DNA from: an uncultured Pleurocapsa sp.
GTDB taxonomy: Bacteria > Cyanobacteriota > Cyanobacteriia > Cyanobacteriales > Xenococcaceae
DNA: 11,820 bases
Direction: 5' to 3'
NCBI GenBank assembly: GCA_937884735.1
Contig: CAKZYI010000812.1
Span: 1-11,820, forward strand
The notes beneath the pieces are model-generated. The model saw only the letters and a list, made by a program, of their open reading frames with translations, was not told the origin of the DNA and searched no databases. Positions 1 through 6,641 of the stretch are shown piece after piece; the first letter of the stretch is position 1, and every line of letters starts with the position of its first letter. Both the position numbers and the translations under genes were made by a program.

Positions 1-1
1 G

Positions 2-283
2 ACCCCTGTCTCATCAGCCCACGAAGCTTTATTGACTTTAAATAAATTGAGTCCCGATCTCATTATTAGCGATATCGGAATGCCCGTTGTTAATGGGTAC
101 ACTTTAATGGCTCACATTAGAAAATTACCCCAAGGAAGAAACATACCTGCTATTGCCTTAACAGCATATGCTGGGGAAGACAATCGTCAACGTTCTTTAG
201 ATACAGGCTTTCAACATCATTTATCCAAACCAATTAATATTCCTCAACTACTAGAAACAATTGCTCAGTTAAGCAATCAATAA
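2..283 (+). CDS. Response-regulator receiver domain, C-terminal part (5' end outside window)
   Basis: The frame is open from base 2 and ends at TAA 281-283, so only the last 93 residues are present. The visible part is the second half of a CheY-like receiver domain. The phospho-acceptor Asp lies in SDIGMP (codon at 71-73), followed by the conserved Thr in ALTAYA and the Lys-Pro pair in LSKPINI. The protein stops right after the last receiver helix (LLETIAQL), so this domain is the C-terminus. The DIGMP...IPAIALTAYA wording is typical of receivers at the end of cyanobacterial hybrid histidine kinases, but a stand-alone regulator is not excluded. The TTG at 32 lies inside the conserved fold and is not the true start. 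It converges on the nblA-like gene, 69 bp away. Confidence 0.88.
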   Translation, partial: TPVSSAHEALLTLNKLSPDLIISDIGMPVVNGYTLMAHIRKLPQGRNIPAIALTAYAGEDNRQRSLDTGFQHHLSKPINIPQLLETIAQLSNQ

Positions 284-321
284 GGGAAAGCAAAAACAAC
301 TCATTACTCATTGCTTAACTG
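266..321. repeat. Perfect 12-bp inverted repeat between convergent genes
   Basis: CAGTTAAGCAAT (266-277) is matched by its exact reverse complement ATTGCTTAACTG (310-321), with a 32-nt loop. The left arm is the last part of the receiver coding sequence. There is no T-tract on either side, so it is not a classic intrinsic terminator. It could still form a 3' stem protecting or ending transcripts from either convergent gene. Confidence 0.6.
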
Positions 322-352
322 TCTAGGTAGCTCAACGCAAATCCAAGAATTG

Positions 353-529
353 CTATATACCCCATTCTTGTTTGATTATCTGCCTATATAAATTATCTTT
401 AATCATTATTTGTCGCTGAAGTTCAACGATTAATTCTTGTGCTTCTTGCTGAGATAAAGCTTGAGCTTGCTTTGATATTTTTTTGAGGCTAAATTCTTGT
501 TCTAAAGATAAATTGTTTTTATGATTCAT
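353..529 (-). CDS. nblA: NblA-like phycobilisome degradation protein (Ycf18 family)
   Basis: This is a 58-aa ORF on the minus strand, ATG at 529-527 and TAG at 355-353. It reads as a canonical NblA: N-terminal LSLEQEFSL (residues 7-15), a helix around LSQQEAQELIVELQRQ, then IMIKDNLYR and a QEWGI tail close to the KHQWGL/KHQWN ends of other NblA proteins. NblA proteins are about 60 residues, so the length fits. Family knowledge: NblA binds phycobiliprotein rods and the ClpC chaperone, and drives phycobilisome breakdown in nitrogen or sulfur starvation. Only a weak Shine-Dalgarno match (AAAGAA) precedes the ATG. It is divergent from the HLIP gene, and the window also holds phycobilisome linker genes, which suits the assignment. 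The identification is from remembered family sequence, not a database search. Confidence 0.87.
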   Translation of the reverse strand: MNHKNNLSLEQEFSLKKISKQAQALSQQEAQELIVELQRQIMIKDNLYRQIIKQEWGI

Positions 530-876
530 GGCTGGTTCTTTACTATGGTTGCCAATAATTTAAGGAAAAAGTAGCTTTTGGCTGACCGTATGCATGCTCT
601 TTCAAATTCAACTATCTTTAAAGTAAACAATATTTTATTAAATAAAATCCTCCTAAAGTGTTAGTTGGTATTGTATATTTGGTAACATTATAAAAATAAT
701 CATTTAACACAAGCATAAGAAAAAATTATTATTAAATTATTATCATCAAATAGCCTTGAAAATCAAATTCAAACAATTTATTTCTTCATCTCTAACTAAA
801 GACAGATAACAGATAAAGATATTTTATTTAACTTGAAAGTAATTCATCTCAAATCAGAATTTAGGAATTATAAATC
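530..876. other. Divergent intergenic region between nblA-like gene and HLIP gene
   Basis: This is 347 bp of very AT-rich DNA serving two stress genes that point away from each other. It holds a perfect AT-only inverted repeat (ATTTTATT 632-639, AATAAAAT 641-648), a tandem heptamer ACAGATA at 802-808 and 809-815, and candidate promoter hexamers around 665-694. I searched for HLR1-type repeats (KTTACAWW twice) and found no good match. No protein-coding ORF is convincing here. Confidence 0.6.
665..694 (+). promoter_or_regulatory. Candidate sigma-70-type promoter for the HLIP gene
   Basis: TTGGTA (665-670) and TATAAA (689-694) are separated by 18 nt. A perfect TATAAT on the opposite strand overlaps the -10 box (692-687), but it has no good -35 at normal spacing. 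If used, the HLIP transcript would have a leader of about 175 nt. In such AT-rich DNA this could be chance. Confidence 0.25.
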
Positions 877-1086
877 ATGGCAAATATGGAAAATCAAAAT
901 CCCAACGAACACTACGATATTCAATCCGAACGCAAGTACGGTGAATTCGCTACTAAATTTCAATTTGGTTCCAATCCCAGTGCAGAAATTTGGAATGGCA
1001 GATTAGCGATGCTTGGCTTTTTAGGCGCATTAGTAGTGGAACTAAGTACTGGACAAGGCTTCTTTCACTGGCTTGGATTAGCGTAG
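877..1086 (+). CDS. hli: High-light-inducible protein (HLIP/SCP, one-helix CAB-like)
   Basis: This is a 69-aa protein with one transmembrane helix (about residues 43-60). It carries the chlorophyll-binding signature E37-xx-N40-x-R42 in SAEIWNGRLAMLGF, the hallmark of the CAB/ELIP/HLIP family. Family knowledge: HLIPs sit in the thylakoid membrane, bind chlorophyll and carotenoid, and protect photosystem assembly intermediates and chlorophyll synthesis in excess light. The hydrophilic N-terminus of about 30 residues is typical. Start choice: AGGA at 863-866 lies 10 nt before the ATG at 877, a better fit than the ATG at 886. It is divergent from nblA and followed by a hairpin at 1126-1147, so it is probably monocistronic. 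Confidence 0.93.
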   Translation: MANMENQNPNEHYDIQSERKYGEFATKFQFGSNPSAEIWNGRLAMLGFLGALVVELSTGQGFFHWLGLA

Positions 1087-1125
1087 GTGATAGATCGAAT
1101 ATCTCCTGTATATAAATTTGGTTTT

Positions 1126-1152
1126 AACCCTGTTTTTCAGCAGGGTTTCTTA
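1126..1152 (+). terminator. Probable intrinsic terminator of the HLIP gene
   Basis: AACCCTG (1126-1132) pairs with CAGGGTT (1141-1147) across an 8-nt T-rich loop. The downstream tract (TCTTAATA) is only weakly T-rich. It lies 40 nt after the HLIP stop codon. Confidence 0.6.
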
Positions 1153-1260
1153 ATAGTTAAATAGTATGCAAAACAAACTAAATTCTAATTTCCTCTATCG
1201 CTAAAATATTATTCACCAAGAAACTTTCGACCTTTATTTTACAGAAGTCAACTAACAACT

Positions 1261-1560
1261 ATGAATAAAATAATTACAACAATCGCGATCGCTTTTTGGA
1301 TTGCGATCGTTTTGCTGCCTACTCCCGCCATTGCCGATAAATTTGAGACAAACACCAGCAATAATCTGCAACGGGCTGCTCAAAAAGTAATAGAAGATGA
1401 TAGTGCCAAAGAGCAGTTTGGCAAGTCGGCAAATGGCGATCGACTATTAGATAATGCCAAAGCCAAAGCTAGCAAAAAACTGACCGATCTAGCCCACACC
1501 GAAGACACGGAAAACTTACCAGAAAGCAAAAAACTATTCTTAAAAAACCTGACGAAATAA
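1261..1560 (+). CDS. Small exported protein of unknown function
   Basis: This is a 99-aa protein that I cannot assign to a named family. Residues 1-25 form a clear Sec signal peptide: a Lys near the N-terminus, a hydrophobic core, then PTPAIA with likely cleavage before Asp26. The mature part of about 74 residues is charged and helical-looking, rich in Lys, Ala, Asp and Glu (for example AAQKVIEDDSAKEQFG and AKAKASKKLTDLA). It has no Cys and no second membrane segment, so a soluble lumenal or periplasmic protein is expected. The signal-peptide codons contain a HIP1 site (1285-1292) and a second close match. No Shine-Dalgarno is visible before the ATG. Its role is unknown; similarity to small stress-induced cyanobacterial proteins is only an impression. 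Confidence 0.75.
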   Translation: MNKIITTIAIAFWIAIVLLPTPAIADKFETNTSNNLQRAAQKVIEDDSAKEQFGKSANGDRLLDNAKAKASKKLTDLAHTEDTENLPESKKLFLKNLTK

Positions 1561-1693
1561 GTAACAAAGGCGCATAGTTAGCCGCATGTAGTAATGAGTA
1601 ATAGAGGTGACTGCGTTCTTTATGGCAATGATAGCTAGGATTGGGAAAAACAAAGACGTAAACAATTTGAAATTAAATTTTTTTAAGCAGTAT

Positions 1694-1708
1694 TGAAATT
1701 GTATTTCA
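1694..1708. repeat. Short inverted repeat in convergent gap 1561-1727
   Basis: TGAAAT (1694-1699) and ATTTCA (1703-1708) flank a TGT loop. This 167-bp gap between the exported-protein gene and the DUF3293 gene shows no gene. The hairpin has no properly placed T-tract, so a terminator role is weakly supported. Confidence 0.3.
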
Positions 1709-1727
1709 GTTGACAGTCAATGATAAT

Positions 1728-2249
1728 TTACAACCACAACAACTTACCCAAAGTTCCCAATTCCCCGAAGACGATCGCATTTTGCTGAAACTTGTTGCCA
1801 ATTGCGATCGCATTTTCCAACTCAATCTCCATCACAAAAATACTTTGTTCGGGAGTCCAAATACCATCTTTATCTCTGCCCACTGCGTTCAAAATATTTA
1901 GGTTTAATGGTTCCAAATATTCAATCAAACTTTGGTGGCGTAGTAGATTTTCGGCTGCTGATAAATGTTGAGAATAAGGATTAAAGGCAGTAATTAACGT
2001 CCAGGTGGTGCAATTATATTTTTTTAAAATAAGATCCAACTCTGGATTAAAGCGATCGATGAATAACCGTATTGTTTGCAAACACTCTCTCCGTTGCGAA
2101 GCAACGTCGGTGGACTCCAGTCCGCGCTTCGCATATGCTTTATTGCGATCGCTGTAACGGAAGCAATAGTAAACCTCATAGACTGCTTCTAAATAAGCCT
2201 GGTGTAAATTAGCTATTTCCTTGTTTGTAAACTGGGGCTTAGAAAACAT
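1728..2249 (-). CDS. DUF3293 domain-containing protein
   Basis: This is a 173-aa cytosolic-looking protein with no signal peptide or membrane segment. The C-terminal half matches the DUF3293 pattern: TLITAFNPYSQHLSAAEN (about residues 84-101), a GRDKDGIWTPEQSIFVM block (124-140), and a QQNAIVFGELGTLGKLLWL end. The function of DUF3293 is unknown. Residues about 37-54 are encoded by a GC-richer palindromic repeat (2090-2140) that looks like an in-frame insertion, because its Arg/Ser-rich translation interrupts the otherwise helical N-terminus. The start is ATG at 2249, with no clear Shine-Dalgarno. It is divergent from ilvA with only 43 bp between start codons, so the two promoters must overlap. 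The C-terminal coding end faces the exported-protein gene. Confidence 0.8.
   Translation of the reverse strand: MFSKPQFTNKEIANLHQAYLEAVYEVYYCFRYSDRNKAYAKRGLESTDVASQRRECLQTIRLFIDRFNPELDLILKKYNCTTWTLITAFNPYSQHLSAAENLLRHQSLIEYLEPLNLNILNAVGRDKDGIWTPEQSIFVMEIELENAIAIGNKFQQNAIVFGELGTLGKLLWL
2095..2133. repeat. Nested palindromic small repeat inside the DUF3293 gene
   Basis: The outer arms TGCGAAGC (2095-2102) and GCTTCGCA (2126-2133) are exact reverse complements. Between them lies a second inverted repeat, GGACT-CC-AGTCC (2112-2123). A further palindrome, GCATATGC (2131-2138), adjoins. The segment is GC-richer than its surroundings and resembles the small dispersed palindromic repeats scattered through cyanobacterial genomes. 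It keeps the host reading frame open. Confidence 0.7.
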
Positions 2250-2292
2250 AGTTTGGTAAAATTAAAAACTACCCAACAAAAGCATCCTGCCA

Positions 2293-3804
2293 ATGAAATC
2301 CGATTATTTGGAAAGGATTCTCAATGCCCGTGTATATGATGTGGCGCAAGAATCTCTTTTAGAATATGCTCCCAATCTTTCTAACAGACTGCAAAACAAA
2401 CTGCTGCTAAAACGCGAAGATATGCAGTCTGTGTTCTCTTTTAAACTGCGGGGGGCATACAACAAAATGGCACAGTTACCTAAAGACATTATACAGCAAG
2501 GAGTCATTGCAGCTTCAGCAGGAAATCATGCTCAGGGCGTGGCGTTAGCAGCTAAACAGCTAAACACTACAGCGATTATTGTCATGCCTGTAACTACGCC
2601 ACAAGTAAAGGTAGATGCTGTGATTGCCCGTGGGGGAAATGTTGTTTTACACGGCGATACTTACGATGATGCTTGCGCCCATGCCAAACAGATATGTGCC
2701 GAAAAAGGTTTGACTTTTATTCATCCTTTTGACGATCCTGACGTGATTGCAGGACAAGGCACAATCGGCATGGAGATCCTACGGCAATATCAACAACCGA
2801 TTCACGCTATTTTTGTGGCTATTGGCGGAGGAGGCTTAATCGCGGGGATTTCGGCTTATATCAAAAGATTGCGTCCAGAAATCAAAATAATTGGGGTTGA
2901 GCCTGTGGATGCAGACGCTATGTCTCAATCCCTCAAGGCAGGATATCGGGTATGTTTGCCCAGGGTTGGTTTATTTGCCGATGGTGTTGCAGTAAGGGAA
3001 GTAGGGGCAGAAACCTTTCGTCTTTGTCAAGATTATGTTGACGAGATTATTTTGGTGGACTCAGACGATACTTGTGCTGCAATCAAAGATGTGTTTGAAG
3101 ATACTCGTTCTATTTTAGAGCCTGCGGGGGCATTAGCGATCGCAGGAGCAAAAGCCTATGTGGAAAGGGACAATATTAAAAATGAAACTCTAGTTGCGAT
3201 CGCCTGTGGTGCGAATATGAACTTCGATCGCCTGCGTTTTGTCTCAGAAAGGGCAGAATTTGGAGAAAGAAGAGAAGCGATCTTTGCTGTAACTATTCCC
3301 GAAGAAAGGGGCAGTTTCCGCAAGTTTTGCGAATGTCTCGATCGGCGCAACTTAACTGAGTTTAACTATCGTATTTCTGACGATAACAAAGCCTATATTT
3401 TTGTCGGCGAGCAAATTCAAGATCGCGCTGATGCAGTAGAGATTAAATCCAATCTTGAAGCCCAAGGATTTCAAACCATCGATCTAACAGACGATGAGCT
3501 TGCTAAAATGCACCTGCGTCATATGGTAGGAGGGCGATCTTCTTTGGCTAACGATGAATTATTATATCGCTTTGAATTTCCCGAACGTCCAGGGGCATTA
3601 ATCAAGTTTCTAAGCTGTATGAGTCCTAATTGGAATATTAGTCTTTTCCACTATCGCAACAATGGTGCAGACTATGGACGCATTGCCGTAGGAATGCAGG
3701 TACCTGCTGATGAGATGGATGAATGGCAAAAGTTTCTAAATTCTTTGGGTTATCGCTATTGGGACGAAAGTTCTAATCCTTCTTATAAATTGTTTTTGGG
3801 TTAG
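2293..3804 (+). CDS. ilvA: Threonine ammonia-lyase, biosynthetic (threonine deaminase)
   Basis: A 503-aa enzyme that converts L-threonine to 2-oxobutanoate and ammonia, the committed step of isoleucine synthesis in the cytosol. It is a fold-type II PLP enzyme. The Schiff-base lysine is K51 in SVFSFKLRGAYNKM, the substrate loop is SAGNHAQG (residues 75-82), and the phosphate-binding glycine loop is GGGGL (178-182). Two C-terminal ACT-like regulatory domains follow: one from about residue 328 (FAVTIPEERGSF), one from about 424 (LLYRFEFPERPGALIKF). This is the long biosynthetic form subject to isoleucine/valine control in the family, not the short catabolic form. E. coli IlvA is similar in length. 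ATG 2293 is placed just before the conserved YLERILNARVYDVA start; there is no strong Shine-Dalgarno. It stands alone, divergent from DUF3293. Confidence 0.96.
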   Translation: MKSDYLERILNARVYDVAQESLLEYAPNLSNRLQNKLLLKREDMQSVFSFKLRGAYNKMAQLPKDIIQQGVIAASAGNHAQGVALAAKQLNTTAIIVMPVTTPQVKVDAVIARGGNVVLHGDTYDDACAHAKQICAEKGLTFIHPFDDPDVIAGQGTIGMEILRQYQQPIHAIFVAIGGGGLIAGISAYIKRLRPEIKIIGVEPVDADAMSQSLKAGYRVCLPRVGLFADGVAVREVGAETFRLCQDYVDEIILVDSDDTCAAIKDVFEDTRSILEPAGALAIAGAKAYVERDNIKNETLVAIACGANMNFDRLRFVSERAEFGERREAIFAVTIPEERGSFRKFCECLDRRNLTEFNYRISDDNKAYIFVGEQIQDRADAVEIKSNLEAQGFQTIDLTDDELAKMHLRHMVGGRSSLANDELLYRFEFPERPGALIKFLSCMSPNWNISLFHYRNNGADYGRIAVGMQVPADEMDEWQKFLNSLGYRYWDESSNPSYKLFLG

Positions 3805-3864
3805 GAAATAATAAACTAGTTTTGATAAATACAACGCGATCGCAATTTGTTAATCAAACTCCTA

Positions 3865-4782
3865 ATGAAAAAAATAAGGTTTAAGAGAATTTCGCTTTTA
3901 GCAAGTTTATTGATAGTTAATAGTTTAGTTATTTCTTATAGTTCTAAAAGTGCAGCTACTGCTAGAGAATTGTTTTTTAAACATTCTGAATTAAAACCTG
4001 CAAACAATAATTTAACTGAAGAAAATTATCATCAAAATAAAAGTGCCAATTTTAAAAACAATAAATCATCTTCTCAGCAAATTGTTGGAACATGGTCTAC
4101 TAGGTCAGTTGACGATCCTGACAAAAAATTAACTAGTACCATTACCTATAGCCCTGATGGTAGTTTTATCTACATCGTAACCCTTGATAATGGAGATTGG
4201 TATATCAATACTACAGCTACTTGGAAACTTACAGGCAGTACCTTATCGTATCAAAATTCCGAATCTGGAAAAAATTCCCAAGGTTCTGTAAAGTTTCCCT
4301 CTAATAATGAGTTTGTCTATATCAGCGATGGTGAAGAAACCAAATGGCAGAGAGTAGATGTTAATCCCAACCTATCTAAAGACCAATTGCTAGGTACTTG
4401 GTCGATAGTTCTTCAAGACAGAGTAGGAAGCTCGTTTATTGATAATCCTTTTAAAAGAAGCGATGCAAAGTTAATTGAATTAAATTCAGATGGAACATTT
4501 CGCTATAAAGGCATAGATGCAGGGATAATTGGATTATCCGATATTGTTACGACAAAAGCTTCAGGAACTTGGACATATATTAATTCTGGGTATGCAGATG
4601 GGTTTTTACTTCTCAAAGATTCTCAAGGGAATATATTTTCTTTTAGTAGTATCAATTGGAATGAAGACGGCAATTTTATAAGTATAAATCGCTCTGACTA
4701 CAATCGCGATCAAAATAAATACGATCCAGGAAGAATCGAAGAGTTTAGGCGTTCGGATTTAATTATCGACAAAACTTTCTAA
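3865..4782 (+). CDS. Exported protein with duplicated GTW (lipocalin-like) units
   Basis: This is a 305-aa protein with no family I can name firmly. It has a signal peptide (MKKIRFKR, then a hydrophobic stretch to about residue 25, possible cleavage near AATA at 30-33). A low-complexity Asn/Lys-rich linker (about 45-72) follows, then two similar beta-rich units. Each begins with a GTW box, QIVGTWS at 72-78 and QLLGTWS at 174-180, followed by a strand with an 'SPDGSF' or 'NSDGTF' turn. A third GTW occurs at 234-236. This layout is seen in lipocalin-like secreted proteins, so ligand binding is possible but unproven. ATG at 3865 is preferred over TTG at 3847 because the MKKIRFKR n-region starts there. 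It follows ilvA by 60 bp, with a HIP1 site in the gap. Confidence 0.75.
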   Translation: MKKIRFKRISLLASLLIVNSLVISYSSKSAATARELFFKHSELKPANNNLTEENYHQNKSANFKNNKSSSQQIVGTWSTRSVDDPDKKLTSTITYSPDGSFIYIVTLDNGDWYINTTATWKLTGSTLSYQNSESGKNSQGSVKFPSNNEFVYISDGEETKWQRVDVNPNLSKDQLLGTWSIVLQDRVGSSFIDNPFKRSDAKLIELNSDGTFRYKGIDAGIIGLSDIVTTKASGTWTYINSGYADGFLLLKDSQGNIFSFSSINWNEDGNFISINRSDYNRDQNKYDPGRIEEFRRSDLIIDKTF

Positions 4783-4890
4783 CCATCATCTTATATTTTG
4801 AATGAAATAAACCCAACGTGCGATCGCAGCATATTTCCATTATGTTGTACGTAGTTTTATAGTGCAGTCTACGAGTTTTTAAAATTTACT

Positions 4891-6030
4891 ATGGCTAAAC
4901 CAGAAGAAAGAGATGGCTGTGCTATTTTTATGCGTCGCACCTTTCTGTTTTTTGTCGGCTTGGGAATCGCAAAATTACTCAAGGAATATTTTGCGATCGC
5001 TGATAATCGTGCGACTGCCTGGAGTTTTCTTCAAAGAGTTACCGCAACTTTGAAACGAAAGTATGTTAGCTGGCGCACAGGGCAACCTGAAGTAGTTGTC
5101 GCACCATCTTCTGAACAAGATTCGACAATTTCTTCTCAACCCGATCGCAATTTGGAATTAACGGAACCTGAAAAAACGGCAGACATTACTCCAGAAACTA
5201 CCACCGAAGAAAGCGAACCTCCTACTAAGACTAAGGTAGCAGAGAATGCCGAACCGATTAAGTTCGAGAAAAAAACTTTATTTGGAGTATCTTTTTATCA
5301 AACAACTATTGATTTAAAAGATCCTGAAACTTTTATCACTATTGGTTTGGCTAATGATGCTCCTCAAGCCAACAGCAACAAGGTATCCTATGGCGATGAA
5401 CCTTTCGTAGATATGGTCAGCCGCTATAAGCCCGCCGCCGCAATTAACGGGACTTTCTTTAGTATCGACGAAGAAAAACGAGTTTTGGGTAATATGGTTG
5501 CTGGCGGAAAGTTTCTCAAATATAGTCAGTGGGAAAATTATGGCACGACTTTAGGTATTAAAGCGGGTAATCAATTAGAAATGGTTACGGCTAGAGAATC
5601 AAGTCAACCAGATTGGTCACAACACTGGTTTTCTATTTCGTGTGGTCCTAGATTGCTCAAAGACGGTAAAGTATGGCTAGAGCCTAAATTAGAAGGATTT
5701 AAAGATCCTCATATATTTGATATAGGTGGTAGGACTGCGATCGGCTATAACCAAGCAGGAGACAAAATTTACCTAGTTACTTTTCTCTCAATTCTTTCTT
5801 TGGAAGATGAAGCTAAATTGATGCAGGGTATTGGTTGCTACCAGGCAATGAATTTAGACGGTGGTGCATCTCGTTCTCTAGCTTATCGAGCCAAGATTAT
5901 CGTTGAAGAAGGGCGCTCTTTGACAGATATTATTATGGACTACGATCTGCAAAATCCAGCACCACAGGCTTTAAAAGACTCTTGGCATAATTTCCAGCAA
6001 AACCCACAAGCTACTAACAATCTGCGATAA
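4891..6030 (+). CDS. Phosphodiester glycosidase (NAGPA-type) domain protein
   Basis: This is a 379-aa protein. An N-terminal hydrophobic stretch (about residues 17-34) suggests a membrane anchor. A Pro/Glu/Thr-rich linker (about 65-125) leads to one catalytic-type domain (about 130-350). The domain shows the motifs of the NAGPA/phosphodiester glycosidase family: AAINGTFFS (183-191), ISCGPRLLKDGK (249-260), GGRTAIGYN (279-287) and AMNLDGGASRSL (319-330). Members cleave GlcNAc-1-phosphodiesters or related sugar-phosphate links, and bacterial ones are often called exopolysaccharide biosynthesis proteins; the actual substrate here is unknown. The charged linker suggests the domain is held away from the membrane, probably on the outer side. 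No Shine-Dalgarno is visible; ATG 4891 is the first Met. Its stop is 11 bp from the stop of the convergent CHAT gene. Confidence 0.87.
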   Translation: MAKPEERDGCAIFMRRTFLFFVGLGIAKLLKEYFAIADNRATAWSFLQRVTATLKRKYVSWRTGQPEVVVAPSSEQDSTISSQPDRNLELTEPEKTADITPETTTEESEPPTKTKVAENAEPIKFEKKTLFGVSFYQTTIDLKDPETFITIGLANDAPQANSNKVSYGDEPFVDMVSRYKPAAAINGTFFSIDEEKRVLGNMVAGGKFLKYSQWENYGTTLGIKAGNQLEMVTARESSQPDWSQHWFSISCGPRLLKDGKVWLEPKLEGFKDPHIFDIGGRTAIGYNQAGDKIYLVTFLSILSLEDEAKLMQGIGCYQAMNLDGGASRSLAYRAKIIVEEGRSLTDIIMDYDLQNPAPQALKDSWHNFQQNPQATNNLR

Positions 6031-6041
6031 ATTCTGGTGAA

Positions 6042-6641
6042 TTATTGCCAATTGCCAATCATAATGTAAGCTGACCAAAAAGCAGGTACTTGCCAATCTT
6101 TATCTAGTCTTTGCCAAAGCTCTAATTGTGCCATTCTTAAGGCTTCGGCTTTAGGAAAATCCCTTTTTAAATTTTGATAAAAGCTTTTCATCAATGCGGC
6201 AGTTGATTCGTCATTGACTTGCCATAAAGTTGCGATTGTACTCAAGGCACCACTTCTGACTGCTACATCAGCTAATCCTAGAGCGTCATTGCGATCGCCT
6301 GTTGCGGTATCACAAGCTCTCAATACCAATATATCATTCGGAATGTCAATTCTTTGCTGGCGTGTTTGTAATAGATTGCCAAAGTCTTTGATAGTTAGCA
6401 ACTCTTGCCACATCAATAAAAAGGTTTTGTTCGGATTAGAATTAAATTGACCGTGGGTTGCTATGTGGATATGAGATGCAGAAGTATTGTTAATCTGCTG
6501 AAGTAAGTTTTTAGCCGTAAAATCTTTGTCTAGTAGCACCTTGCTATCTAATTCTGGCAACAGGTTTAATTCAGTTTCTACATTGTCTAAAGCAGAAAAT
6601 TTTTGTTTTTTTACATGTAATGGATTGGTTATTCCCCCAGC
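6042..6641 (-). pseudogene. CHAT protease-like domain, 3' part of the amber-split TPR-CHAT gene
   Basis: This is the catalytic half of a CHAT (caspase HetF-associated with TPRs) domain, in the same frame as the upstream 712-codon ORF and separated from it only by TAG 6644-6642. After the stop the frame reads straight on through AGGITNPL and FSALDNVETELN to the catalytic His in ATHG (codon 6455-6453) and the catalytic Cys in VLRACDTATG (codon 6314-6312). It then runs to an AFWSAYIMIGNWQ end that is normal for CHAT proteins. No ATG follows the amber codon; a TTG at 6560 is the first usual start and would drop conserved N-terminal CHAT sequence. It is therefore probably either not translated or made only by readthrough. 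Real disruption, sequencing error and functional readthrough cannot be told apart here. Confidence 0.8.

Noticed and set aside
530..654. Minus-strand AGGAGG (654-649) and a 34-codon open frame from a TTG ending across the nblA ATG
   Set aside because: The distance from AGGAGG to the TTG is about 18 nt, too long, and the frame is too short and shows no family features.
1710..1984. Plus-strand ORFs of 60-63 codons
   Set aside because: They lie antisense to the DUF3293 gene, have no family likeness and are shadows of its codons.
2304..2507. Minus-strand ORF inside ilvA, and a second one at 3156-3350
   Set aside because: Antisense shadows of a well-conserved enzyme gene; no start signals or recognisable domains.
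6044..6057. Tandem ATTGCCA heptamers at the end of the CHAT gene
   Set aside because: Only two copies, they fit the coding sequence, and similar short tandem repeats are common in cyanobacteria.
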